Assembly: GCA_963793005.1 (NCBI GenBank)
Contig: CAWBYP010000002.1
Location: 806,001-870,000, forward strand
Direction: 5' to 3'
Length of the DNA stretch: 64,000 nt
Source: RPQJ01 sp963793005
GTDB taxonomy: Bacteria > Pseudomonadota > Gammaproteobacteria > Steroidobacterales > Steroidobacteraceae
Made by a program: the position numbers and the translations under genes. The notes beneath the pieces were generated by a model, which did no database searches, had not been told where the DNA came from, and saw only the letters and a program-made list of their open reading frames with translations. Of the stretch, positions 8,651 to 16,631 are shown piece after piece (position 1 is the first letter of the stretch; the number at the start of each line of letters is the position of its first letter).

Positions 8651-8920
8651 GTGGCGAACATCAAGTCCGCAGAAAAGCGCGCAAAGCAGGCCGTCAAGCG
8701 CCGTGCCCACAACATGGCCGCACGCTCGCGGCTGCGCAGCTCCATCAAGAAGGTGCTGAATGCCATTGGCGCCGGCAACAAGGACGACGCCTCCTCGGCC
8801 CTCAAGGCCGCCCAGCCGGTGATCGACACGATGGTGTCCAAGGGCATCATCCACGCGAACAAGGCCGCCCGGCACAAGCGCGAGCTCAATGCCAAGGTCA
8901 AGGCGCTGGCCGCGAAGTAA
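8651..8920 (+). CDS. rpsT: 30S ribosomal protein S20
   Basis: 89 residues from the GTG at 8651, starting MANIKSAEKRAKQAVKRR, which is the exact S20 start. An in-frame ATG five codons upstream would add residues absent from the family. S20 binds 16S rRNA early in 30S assembly. It is monocistronic, divergent from murJ, and ended by a strong hairpin at 8941. E. coli rpsT uses a UUG start; the non-ATG start here is similar and may serve the same autoregulation, which is an inference. Confidence 0.96.
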   Translation: MANIKSAEKRAKQAVKRRAHNMAARSRLRSSIKKVLNAIGAGNKDDASSALKAAQPVIDTMVSKGIIHANKAARHKRELNAKVKALAAK

Positions 8921-8940
8921 TCGCCCCGCCTGAACGATGA

Positions 8941-8965
8941 AAAGCCGGCTCCGAGCCGGCTTTTT
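8941..8965. terminator. Bidirectional rho-independent terminator between rpsT and obg
   Basis: A perfect 10-bp stem (AAAGCCGGCT / AGCCGGCTTT) with a 3-base CCG loop. T runs follow on both strands, so it can end both rpsT (rightward) and obg (leftward). Confidence 0.9.
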
Positions 8966-8974
8966 CATGGGTGC

Positions 8975-10033
8975 TCACTCCGCGTCCGAAGGACCTGCCT
9001 CTTCCCGGGCCCGCTCCTCGGCTGCGACCTCGTCGAGCCGGCGCATCACGGCCTGGCAGAGTTCGCGGGTGCCGGTACGCGTGACGCCCGACATGCGGAA
9101 CACCGGGCCCTTCCAGCGCAGCCGCCGCACGATCTCATTGCAGCGTTTTTCCGCCTCCGCCGGCGGCATCAGGTCGATCTTGTTCAATACCAGCCAGCGT
9201 TCGCGCGAGGCGAGTTCGGGGCTGAACTTCTTCACCTCCGCCGCTATCGCACGCGCATCGACGACCGGGTCGGCCTCCGGATCCGGCGGCGCGATGTCGA
9301 CCAGGTGCAGCAGCAGGCGCGTGCGCTGCAGGTGCTTCAGGAAGCGGATGCCGAGCCCCGCCCCTTCGGCCGCACCCTCGATCAGGCCGGGGATGTCCGC
9401 CATCACGAAGCTCTTGTGCTCGCCCACGTATACGACGCCGAGGTTCGGGTGCAGCGTGGTGAACGGGTAATCGGCGACCCTGGGTCGCGCGGCCGACACC
9501 ACGCTGATCAGCGTGGACTTGCCGGCGTTGGGCAGCCCGAGCAGCCCTACGTCGGCGATCACCTTGAGTTCCAGCCGCAGCTCGCGCTTCTCGCCCGGAT
9601 ACCCGGGCGTAGCCTTGCGCGGCGTGCGGTTGGTGCTGCTCTTGAAGCGCTGGTTGCCGAGCCCGCCCTGGCCGCCCCGGGCCACCAGGATGCGGTCACC
9701 GCCGTGCGCCAGGTCGCCGAGCGTCTCGTCGGTGTCCACGTCGTAGATGACCGTGCCGACCGGCACGACCACCTCGAGATCCTCGCCGCCACGGCCGCTG
9801 CAGTCGGCGCTGCCCCCAGGCTCGCCGTTCTTCGCCTTGAAGGTGCGCTGGTAGCGGAAGTCCGCGAGCGTGTTCAGCTCCGGGTCGGCAACGATGTGGA
9901 TGCTGCCGCCCGCGCCGCCGTCACCGCCGTCCGGGCCGCCGAACGGTATGAACTTCTCGCGCCGGAAGCTCACCATGCCGCGACCGCCGTTGCCGGCCTG
10001 CACCTTGATCGTGGCTTCGTCGACGAACTTCAT
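8975..10033 (-). CDS. obg: GTPase Obg/CgtA
   Basis: 352 residues from the ATG at 10033 (MKFVDEATIKV). The N-terminal glycine-rich Obg fold occupies about 1-158. The G domain has the P-loop GLPNAGKS (166-173), the DIPGLIEGA switch and an NKID specificity motif. Obg is an essential GTPase linked to 50S assembly and stress control. The open frame runs further upstream, but the family starts here. It lies downstream of rplU-rpmA, its usual place, separated from them by a terminator. Confidence 0.96.
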   Translation of the reverse strand: MKFVDEATIKVQAGNGGRGMVSFRREKFIPFGGPDGGDGGAGGSIHIVADPELNTLADFRYQRTFKAKNGEPGGSADCSGRGGEDLEVVVPVGTVIYDVDTDETLGDLAHGGDRILVARGGQGGLGNQRFKSSTNRTPRKATPGYPGEKRELRLELKVIADVGLLGLPNAGKSTLISVVSAARPRVADYPFTTLHPNLGVVYVGEHKSFVMADIPGLIEGAAEGAGLGIRFLKHLQRTRLLLHLVDIAPPDPEADPVVDARAIAAEVKKFSPELASRERWLVLNKIDLMPPAEAEKRCNEIVRRLRWKGPVFRMSGVTRTGTRELCQAVMRRLDEVAAEERAREEAGPSDAE

Positions 10034-10093
10034 TGCTGCGGCTACTGGTGAGCGGAAGTCGGGATAGTGAAGAACAGGATCCCCGGAAAAGCA

Positions 10094-10118
10094 AAGGCCC
10101 CGGGGATGCCGGGGCCTT
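10094..10118 (-). terminator. Terminator after rpmA
   Basis: A 10-bp stem (AAGGCCCCGG / CCGGGGCCTT) with a 5-base loop, followed on the minus strand by TTGCTTTTC. It lies between the rpmA stop and the obg start and would reduce read-through from the ribosomal protein genes into obg. Confidence 0.8.
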
Positions 10119-10142
10119 GCGATGCGCGCGAGGCGCTCGGGA

Positions 10143-10406
10143 TCAGCTGGCCGCGGGCTCGACGAACACGTGCACGCGCTGGTCAATGCCCTTGCGCTTG
10201 AAACCCACCGTGCCGGTGGCGAGCGCGAACAGCGTGTGGTCCGTGCCCACGCCGACGTTTTCGCCGGCGCGATACCGGGTGCCGCGCTGCCGGACCAGGA
10301 TGTTGCCCGCGAGCACCTTCTGGCCGCCGAACTTCTTCAGGCCCAGTCGCTTGCTCTCTGACTCGCGGCCGTTCTTGGTACTGCCGCCTGCCTTTTTATG
10401 TGCCAT
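10143..10406 (-). CDS. rpmA: 50S ribosomal protein L27
   Basis: 87 residues beginning MAHKKAGGSTKNGRES, the standard L27 start, followed by KRLGLKKFGGQ and GNILVRQRGT. L27 reaches into the peptidyl-transferase centre. It has no N-terminal extension needing cleavage. It follows rplU after 25 bases. Confidence 0.98.
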   Translation of the reverse strand: MAHKKAGGSTKNGRESESKRLGLKKFGGQKVLAGNILVRQRGTRYRAGENVGVGTDHTLFALATGTVGFKRKGIDQRVHVFVEPAAS

Positions 10407-10431
10407 GGCTAGACTCCTTCAGGATCCGGGC

Positions 10432-10743
10432 TCAGCCCGCGATTCCGGTGATCTTTACTTTGGTGTACTGCTGACGATGCGTGCCCTGCCGCAGGTAGTG
10501 CTTGCGGCGGCGGAACTTCACGATCGTCACCTTGTCGGTCTTGCCGTGCGACTGCACGGTGCCGGTGACCTTGCCGCCCTCGACGTAGGGCTTGCCGATC
10601 TTGACGTCAGCGCCCTGGCCAACCATCAGCACCTTGTCGAACTCGATAGCGGCGCCGGGCTCGCCTTCGAGTTTCTCCAACTGGACCACGTCGCCTTCGG
10701 CGACACGATACTGCTTGCCGCCCGTCGCAATGACCGCGTACAT
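10432..10743 (-). CDS. rplU: 50S ribosomal protein L21
   Basis: 103 residues, normal length, starting MYAVIATGGKQYRV and ending with the KFRRRKHYLRQGTHRQ and TKVKITGI signature of L21. It is the first gene of the rplU-rpmA operon. The 114 bases to ispB hold the divergent promoters of both transcription units; I could not fix the exact boxes. Confidence 0.98.
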   Translation of the reverse strand: MYAVIATGGKQYRVAEGDVVQLEKLEGEPGAAIEFDKVLMVGQGADVKIGKPYVEGGKVTGTVQSHGKTDKVTIVKFRRRKHYLRQGTHRQQYTKVKITGIAG

Positions 10744-10908
10744 AACCTTGAATACTCCACAGGGGCCGGGGACACGCCCCAGCAGAAAGACGCGGAAGTT
10801 TACGGGGCCGGCCCGCCCGAATCAAGCGCTTAGGCGCATGCCGGCATTCCCTAGCCGGTGCCCGCCCGGTACCATGCGCCGTCGATTTTCCGGGGATTAG
10901 TGGCGGAA

Positions 10909-11877
10909 ATGCAACTGCAACGGATCAGGGAGCCGGTCGCCGAGGACCTGCGCGGCATCGACCGCGTCATCGTCGAGCGACTGGCCAGCGACGTGGTACT
11001 GGTAAACCAGGTGTCCCAGTACATCATCGGGGCCGGCGGCAAGCGCCTGCGGCCCCTCAGCGTGGTGCTGGCCGCACGGGCCTGTGGCTACCGGGGCGAC
11101 CAGCACCAGGTCGCCGCGGCCATCATCGAGTTCATCCACACCGCCACCCTGCTCCACGACGACGTCGTCGATGGCTCGGACCTGCGTCGGGGCCGGGAAA
11201 CTGCGAACCACGTGTTTGGCAACGAGGCGAGCGTGCTGGTCGGCGACTACCTGTATTCGCGCGCCTTCCAGATGATGGTCGACCTCGGCGACCTGCGCAT
11301 CCAGGAGGTCATGGCGAACGCGACCAACACCATCGCCGAGGGCGAGGTGCTGCAACTGATGAACGCGCACGACCCGGACACGACCGAGCAGCGCTACCTC
11401 GACGTCATCTATCGCAAGACGGCCAAGCTGTTCGAGGCTGGCGCCCAGGTTGCCGCGATCGTGGCCGGCGCGTCGCCCGAGATCGAAGCCGCGATGGCTG
11501 CATACGGCCGGCATCTCGGGACCGCGTTCCAGCTGGTGGACGACTCGCTCGACTACAGCGCAGACAAGGCGGAACTCGGCAAGAACATCGGCGACGACCT
11601 GGCCGAGGGCAAGCCGACGCTGCCACTGATCTACGCCATGGCCAATTCCGGGCCCGAGGACACCGCCCGACTGCGGCAGATCGTACAGGACGGCGGCCTC
11701 ACCGAGCTGGACACCGTCACCCGGGCAATTGAATCATCGGGGGGCCTTCAGTACACTGCCCGGCTGGCGCGGCGCGAGGCTGACCTCGCCATCGACGCCC
11801 TTGGCCGACTACCCGAGTCGGCGTACGTGGGCTCGCTGCGCGCACTGGCGGATTTCGCGGTCGGTCGTTCGTACTGA
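10909..11877 (+). CDS. ispB: Octaprenyl-diphosphate synthase-type polyprenyl transferase
   Basis: 322 residues from the ATG at 10909, close to E. coli IspB in length. The first Asp-rich motif is HDDVVDGSDLRRG (D84, D85, D88) and the second FQLVDDSLDYS (D211, D212, D215); the GGKRLRP substrate loop is at 44-50. It makes the long prenyl tail of ubiquinone. A GTG at 10900 is a possible alternative start. It is divergent from rplU, as in many Gammaproteobacteria. The exact chain length cannot be read from the sequence. Confidence 0.92.
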   Translation: MQLQRIREPVAEDLRGIDRVIVERLASDVVLVNQVSQYIIGAGGKRLRPLSVVLAARACGYRGDQHQVAAAIIEFIHTATLLHDDVVDGSDLRRGRETANHVFGNEASVLVGDYLYSRAFQMMVDLGDLRIQEVMANATNTIAEGEVLQLMNAHDPDTTEQRYLDVIYRKTAKLFEAGAQVAAIVAGASPEIEAAMAAYGRHLGTAFQLVDDSLDYSADKAELGKNIGDDLAEGKPTLPLIYAMANSGPEDTARLRQIVQDGGLTELDTVTRAIESSGGLQYTARLARREADLAIDALGRLPESAYVGSLRALADFAVGRSY

Positions 11878-11900
11878 CCCGGAACCCGGAGATTCGGCGA

Positions 11901-11977
11901 CGGGATGTAGCTCAGCCTGGTAGAGCACTACGTTCGGGACGTAGGAGTCGAAGGTTCAAATCCTTTCATCCCGACCA
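11901..11977 (+). tRNA. tRNA-Pro (anticodon CGG)
   Basis: 77 bases that fold as a cloverleaf: acceptor CGGGATG/CATCCCG, D stem GCTC/GAGC, anticodon stem CTACG/CGTAG with loop TTCGGGA, T stem GAAGG/CCTTT with a TTCAAAT loop, discriminator A and an encoded CCA. The anticodon CGG reads the Pro codon CCG. It lies 23 bases after ispB and could share its transcript. The genes after it look accessory, which makes it a possible old integration site, but no integrase or repeated tRNA end was found. Confidence 0.97.
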
Positions 11978-12207
11978 CTTATTTTCCTTATCTATATCAG
12001 TCCCTTACGCGGATTTTTCGTGGTGCGCCCAGCGCCGCGTAGGGAGCCTCGAGCCGCGACTCTCGGCGACTCTCGTCAAAGACGCCCGCTGATTCGTGAT
12101 TCCGTGCACGCCAGGCCCGGTCGCATGCGTCTAACGTAGCGCGCATCGCACAATGGCCCGAGCTGGGCGCGATCGGGCACCACACCAGCCGATGCATCGG
12201 AGACGCC

Positions 12208-12834
12208 GTGAGATTACCCGTATCCCTGACCATCCTCTGCACGCTGCTGCTCGCCGGCTGCTCGTCGACGATGAGCAAGGACGAATGCCGCACGGTGGAC
12301 TGGCGCACCATCGGCTACGAGGACGGTGTCGCAGGGCGCTCCGGCCAACAGATCGGGCAGCATCGACGGGCCTGTGCCGAGTATGGCGTCACACCAGACC
12401 TCGAAGCCTATCGAGCGGGCCGGGCCGAAGGACTTCGAGAGTACTGCCGTCCGCACAATGGTTACAGGGCTGGCGTGACCGGCGCCGTGTACTACGACGT
12501 CTGTCCCGCTGACCTCGCCCCCGCCTTTCTGACGGCGTACGACTCCGGCCACCAGCTCTACGTACTTGAGCGTCGCGTCTCCGACACCGACGGCCAGATC
12601 GAGGCGCGGCGCGCAGAGATCGCACGTCTACAGGGCGTCGTTACAGGCAATGCTTTCGAATTCATCGGCGAGGGCGCTACCCCGGAACAACGCACACAGG
12701 CCGTGCTCGACGTCAAGCAGGCGGCCGAACGCATCGGCCGGCTGAACTCTGAGATCAAGGCGCTCGAGCAAGACCGCGTCCGTTACGAGCAGGAGCTTGA
12801 GGCCTACCGCGAAAAGGTCGCCGCCATCCGCTAG
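12208..12834 (+). CDS. DUF2799 lipoprotein
   Basis: 208 residues with a lipoprotein signal peptide (LLLAGC, lipid-carrying Cys18). The mature part has the DUF2799 pattern: DWRTIGYEDGVAGR, GLREYC, NGYRAGVTG and VYYDVCP, with paired Cys. A helical coiled coil fills about residues 118-208. The role of DUF2799 proteins is unknown; they are predicted envelope lipoproteins. GTG start. The upstream 230 bases after the tRNA contain no other gene that I can support. Confidence 0.82.
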   Translation: MRLPVSLTILCTLLLAGCSSTMSKDECRTVDWRTIGYEDGVAGRSGQQIGQHRRACAEYGVTPDLEAYRAGRAEGLREYCRPHNGYRAGVTGAVYYDVCPADLAPAFLTAYDSGHQLYVLERRVSDTDGQIEARRAEIARLQGVVTGNAFEFIGEGATPEQRTQAVLDVKQAAERIGRLNSEIKALEQDRVRYEQELEAYREKVAAIR

Positions 12835-13012
12835 CGGCGCAACCTCCCAGACCAACCGGACGGGCTTCCCGGAATTGGAATGCGGATGAACGTCAGCATG
12901 TCCTGAGCACGAAAGCAGACGTTTCTGAATGTCTCAGTTCGGCCATCAGCTGACGGTAGTGCGGGGGAACGTCTTCATGGTGACCACTCCCGGTTCGTGT
13001 TCTTGCTTGTGT

Positions 13013-13044
13013 GCTGCCCCGGACGACTCTCGATCCGGGGCAGC
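13013..13044 (-). terminator. Hairpin downstream of the DUF1254 gene
   Basis: A perfect 11-bp stem (GCTGCCCCGGA / TCCGGGGCAGC) with a 10-base loop, 30 bases after the stop of the leftward DUF1254 gene. No strong T run follows on the minus strand, so it may be only an RNA-stabilising hairpin. The rest of 12835-13074 shows nothing else. Confidence 0.55.
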
Positions 13045-13074
13045 CTCAACCTACGGTGCGCTACCGAATCCGTT

Positions 13075-14475
13075 TCACTTTGCCTTGAGCAGCTTCGGCT
13101 GGGTCCACGAACCGTCCAGCGCGGCTTCGGCAGGCCAGTACAGGCGCATGTACATTGCAAACGGTCCCTTCGGCGCGGGCAGCCAGTTCGATTCCTTGTC
13201 CTTGCCCGGCGATTCGTTCTGGATGTAGATCGTGAGCCCGCCGTCGGCATCCTTCTTCATCTGCGGCAGCATCGGTGAATTGATGAGGTAGCGGTTGATC
13301 GGGTTGGTCACCAACAAACTTTGCGGCAGTTCATACATCGTCAGCGACCAGAAGGCGCGAACCGGTGGATACTGACTGGCAGCAAAATGCATCGTGTAGC
13401 GATTGGTGCCACTGAGTGCCTGGCCTTCGCTGTCAGCGCGATAGACCGGATACATGGCTTCCTCTTTGGCGTTGCCGTAGATGCCGATGGTGCCGAGCCA
13501 GCGGTACAAGTAGTTGTCCTTCAGCTGTTCGCGGCTGCCCAAGATATCGCCGGAGGTGATCTTCCCTTCGGTCAGTTCTTTTACGCCACCGGCAAATGCC
13601 TCCCAGGCATCGGCTCGGCCCTGCTCGATTGCGGTCTTCATTTCAGGTGATAGCTTGGCGGGGTCGAAGGTCTTGCCGCCTTCGATGCCGATCTTGGCGA
13701 AGCTTTCCCTGAGGGCCTTCTCGCTCGGCACCGTCGGGCTGTAGCTCAGCACGAAGTTCATGATGTTGAAGAATTCCAGAGAGGTCTTCTGCTCGTCCTT
13801 GGTCAGTGGCTTGATGAAATTCACGACCGGCGCTGCTGTTGGTGGCGTCGTTCCCAGGAAAGCGGACAGCGGCTGCACCTTGTACTGGTTCTGGATCTTC
13901 ACGACGTTGTCGATATCGGCAGGATCGAACAACTGCGTGCGAAACACGACATTGCCGAAGTCCGTATCGGAGACGTACACCTTCTTGATGCCCTCAGGCG
14001 TCGCGCCCTTCCAGCCCGGCCCGACCACCATGATGTTGCCAGCATCGTTGCCCGTGGTTCTCGAACCCGCGTAGCCGATAACAAACGTGTAGGCGTCCCA
14101 CATCTGGACACTGTAGTAGCGCTTCTTCTCGATCGCCGGCACGGAAATTACGATCGGCTCGGCGCGCAGATCCAGGCCGATCCAGGAATAAGGCGTGTCC
14201 GAGTTGGGTGTCTGCACCGCAGTGTCGGCCGGTGTATAGACGTTGTGGATGTTCTTGATATGGTTCCAGGGCGCCATGTACTCGGGATTGTTCTTGTCCA
14301 CGTAGTAGGCGTATTGGATGCGGTAGTTGTCCACCAGCGGGTAGCCGTAGATGTAGGCTTCCTTGGCGATGGCGCGGGCTTCGGCTGGCGTGACAGCGGG
14401 TGTAGCCGCCTGCAGGGCCAGCGGTGACAGCGCCAGGCAGGCAATCAGGCCTCTAGCGATCGTGGTACGGATCAT
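13075..14475 (-). CDS. DUF1254/DUF1214 domain secreted protein
   Basis: 466 residues from the ATG at 14475, which has AAGGA nine bases upstream. A signal peptide ends near residue 23 (LSPLALQA). The N-terminal DUF1254 domain shows AYIYGYPLVDNYRIQYAYY and TPNSDTPYSW. The C-terminal DUF1214 domain shows RAFWSLTMYELPQ, NRYLINSPML and GGLTIYIQNESPG. The family is common in soil and marine bacteria and has no firmly known activity. The reading frame looks less GC-rich than its neighbours, which fits horizontal gain but was not measured. It appears monocistronic. Confidence 0.88.
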   Translation of the reverse strand: MIRTTIARGLIACLALSPLALQAATPAVTPAEARAIAKEAYIYGYPLVDNYRIQYAYYVDKNNPEYMAPWNHIKNIHNVYTPADTAVQTPNSDTPYSWIGLDLRAEPIVISVPAIEKKRYYSVQMWDAYTFVIGYAGSRTTGNDAGNIMVVGPGWKGATPEGIKKVYVSDTDFGNVVFRTQLFDPADIDNVVKIQNQYKVQPLSAFLGTTPPTAAPVVNFIKPLTKDEQKTSLEFFNIMNFVLSYSPTVPSEKALRESFAKIGIEGGKTFDPAKLSPEMKTAIEQGRADAWEAFAGGVKELTEGKITSGDILGSREQLKDNYLYRWLGTIGIYGNAKEEAMYPVYRADSEGQALSGTNRYTMHFAASQYPPVRAFWSLTMYELPQSLLVTNPINRYLINSPMLPQMKKDADGGLTIYIQNESPGKDKESNWLPAPKGPFAMYMRLYWPAEAALDGSWTQPKLLKAK

Positions 14476-14741
14476 GTGTTGATTCCTTTTTTGACAAAGG
14501 CAGTTCGGCAGGGTCATGCGCCGGTTCGCTTTGGCGTGTGACCGCCAGTTCGTGCGCGATTCGAACCAAAGGCCCTGACCTGTCCGCATCGTTGCGGCGA
14601 GATCGGCGCAGGGAATCCGAGAGGCCTGGACCTGCTGCACACCCTGCACGGCGGAGAGTGTAGGGGTGTTCTGGTGTCCAAGCTTGTCTTTTCAACTCCA
14701 ACGTTGAACGCGGGAACCAGTCTCTTTGGTATGTATCCGGT

Positions 14742-14813
14742 CGCGGCGACTCAGGACAAGAGATGCGAACGCATCCGGATTTTCTGAGACAGGGGGTTGC
14801 GACGGCGCTGCTA
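14742..14813 (+). pseudogene. Relic of a GNAT acetyltransferase (acetyl-CoA motif only)
   Basis: About 24 codons read RGDSGQEMRTHPDFLRQGVA followed by TALL. This closely matches the acetyl-CoA-binding motif A of GNAT enzymes (consensus MRTHPDFLRRGVAAALL). The expected continuation is missing, and no matching N-terminal half was found upstream. It is therefore best read as a deletion remnant. It lies in the 391-base gap 14476-14866, which otherwise holds only the DUF1254 upstream region. Confidence 0.5.
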
Positions 14814-14866
14814 TACAGCTCGCGCCGCCCTGCGGCGCCACGGAATCCTTCGTCAAGGGGACGGGA

Positions 14867-15253
14867 TCAGTTGCGGTCGAGAAGGTGGAAGAGCACGGGT
14901 GCAAGCGTGATCCAGAGCAGCAGGAAGACCCAGACCCTGCCTCGCGTGACGTCGTAATCACGCAGTACTTCGCTCAACGGCCGGCGGGCGAGTACCAGGC
15001 CCATGAAAAACTCGAACGCAATCGTGAGCACCAGCCAGAGCAGACCGACCAGCACCGCCTGCTGCAGCCCGACAGGCGGCCAGGCACTGATCACGAACCA
15101 GATGTAGACCCCGAAGATCACCGCTGCGATTGCAGTCGAGAGCTGGTGCGCGCGGAGCTCGGGCATCCGCTTGGCATAGATGGCCTGGCGCAGAGCGCCG
15201 TTTGCAATCGCGATGACCAGCATCGGAAACCAGGCAAGAAAATAGCGCAGCAT
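14867..15253 (-). CDS. Small four-helix membrane protein of unknown function
   Basis: 128 residues from the ATG at 15253, preceded by GGAGG at a seven-base spacing. Four hydrophobic helices are visible, at about 2-20, 40-57, 63-88 and 105-124, with short polar links (RQAIYAKRMPELRAHQ; RRPLSEVLRDYDVTRG). I do not recognise the family. It could be a DUF-type integral membrane protein. It stands alone between the GNAT relic and a divergent small ORF. Confidence 0.65.
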   Translation of the reverse strand: MLRYFLAWFPMLVIAIANGALRQAIYAKRMPELRAHQLSTAIAAVIFGVYIWFVISAWPPVGLQQAVLVGLLWLVLTIAFEFFMGLVLARRPLSEVLRDYDVTRGRVWVFLLLWITLAPVLFHLLDRN

Positions 15254-15303
15254 CGGTCGGCCTCCGGCACACATGCGCAATTCTAGTCCGAGGGTAGCGC
15301 CTC

Positions 15304-15471
15304 ATGGCGCGAGGTGCGGCCAAAGCAGGCTTCATGCTCGAGCAGTCGGCAAGCATTGGCATGGCAGGCGCGCCACAGGCGCTGGCGATCGTGCTCCGTA
15401 ACATCATCGCGCGCATGGACGGTCCGCAACTGCGTTCGGTCGCTCAGTCGCTGCGCGAATTCATGCGTTGA
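15304..15471 (+). CDS. Possible 55-residue protein
   Basis: ATG at 15304 with GAGGG ten bases upstream, an in-frame stop just before it, and a stop at 15469-15471. The translation begins MARGAAKAGFMLEQSASIGM and ends SVAQSLREFMR. It is rich in Ala, Met and amphipathic helix, with none of the Arg/Pro bias typical of shadow frames here. I do not recognise it. It could be a real small protein or a remnant of a longer gene. Confidence 0.4.
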   Translation: MARGAAKAGFMLEQSASIGMAGAPQALAIVLRNIIARMDGPQLRSVAQSLREFMR

Positions 15472-15656
15472 CGCGGCGTAGACCAACCATCGTCAAAGCA
15501 GGTGCAACCGCCCGTGCGGCCGCCCGGAGCCAGTGAACAGCGTAGTCTCAGGGTCTAAAATGTCCCCAACGGCTGCTTCCAGCCAAAACCTGCCGTGTTG
15601 CGATTAAGATTGGGACACACGGGAGGCCGAGCGCCCCGCCGCCGACAACAGAAAAA

Positions 15657-16631
15657 ATGAACGAAGCACGCACGGGATCCGCCCGAATCATCGACGGCAA
15701 GGCCAGCGCCGCCAGGCTGCGCGCCGACGTTGCACGGCGCGTCCGGATCCTGACCTCTCGCCACGGCGTGATTCCCGGGCTCTCGGTGGTGCTGGTCGGT
15801 GACGATCCCGCGAGCCAGGTCTACGTCCGCAACAAGGGCCGCCAGACCCGTGAAGCAGGCATGCAGTCCTTCGAGACGCACCTGCCGGCCACGGCTTCGG
15901 AAGACGAATTACTAGCGCAGGTGGCGCGGCTCAACGCCGACCCGGCCGTGCACGGCATCCTGGTCCAGTTACCGCTGCCGAGCCAGATCCGCGAGACGGC
16001 CGTGATCGACGCGATCGCGCCGGCCAAGGACGTCGATGGGTTCCACGTGATCAACACCGGCCTGCTCGCCTCGCGCGGCACCGGCATCATCCCGTGCACG
16101 CCGCTCGGCTGCCTGCTGCTGCTGCGTGAATACGTCGGCGACCTCGCTGGAATGCGCGCAGTGATCGTCGGCCGTTCGAACATAGTCGGCAAGCCGATGG
16201 CCCAGTTGCTGCTGCGTGAGAACTGCACGGTGACTCTCGCGCACTCGCGCACTCGCGACCTTTCCGCGGAGTGCCGCCGTGCCGATATCCTCATCGCCGC
16301 GGTGGGTCGGCCCCGCATGATCAAGGGTGACTGGATCAAGCCGGGCGCGAACGTGATCGACGTCGGCATCAACCGGATCAGCATCACAACGGCTGACGGG
16401 CCGGCGACGCGGCTGGTCGGCGACGTCGATTTCGACGAGGCCGTAGCCGTAGCCGGCGCGATCACGCCGGTGCCGGGCGGCGTCGGCCCGATGACCATTG
16501 CATGCCTGTTGAGAAATACGCTCGATGCGGCCTGCGCGCAGCATGACGTCGATCCACTCAGCCTCGACTTCCCTGAGGCCGGCGGCGCGCACTCCGCGAG
16601 CGCTTCGGCACCACAAGGAACAAGCACATGA
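15657..16631 (+). CDS. folD: Methylene-THF dehydrogenase / methenyl-THF cyclohydrolase
   Basis: 324 residues, longer than the usual ~285 because of a ~30-residue Ala/Ser-rich C-terminal tail. Catalytic Lys60 sits in YVRNKGRQTREAG. The VQLPLP, KDVDGFH, GRSNIVGKP and TPVPGGVGPMT motifs are intact. It interconverts 5,10-methylene-, methenyl- and 10-formyl-tetrahydrofolate in the cytoplasm. It overlaps fhs by four bases (ATGA), so the two one-carbon enzymes are made together. Confidence 0.96.
   Translation: MNEARTGSARIIDGKASAARLRADVARRVRILTSRHGVIPGLSVVLVGDDPASQVYVRNKGRQTREAGMQSFETHLPATASEDELLAQVARLNADPAVHGILVQLPLPSQIRETAVIDAIAPAKDVDGFHVINTGLLASRGTGIIPCTPLGCLLLLREYVGDLAGMRAVIVGRSNIVGKPMAQLLLRENCTVTLAHSRTRDLSAECRRADILIAAVGRPRMIKGDWIKPGANVIDVGINRISITTADGPATRLVGDVDFDEAVAVAGAITPVPGGVGPMTIACLLRNTLDAACAQHDVDPLSLDFPEAGGAHSASASAPQGTST

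Noticed and set aside
11997..12311. Leftward frame of 104 codons after the tRNA
   Set aside because: It overlaps the start of the DUF2799 lipoprotein, lacks a ribosome site and has no recognisable pattern.
14558..14567. T-arm-like GGTTCGAATC on the minus strand, as if from a tRNA fragment or att site
   Set aside because: No acceptor, anticodon or matching tRNA end is nearby, and it does not match the tRNA-Pro 3-prime sequence.
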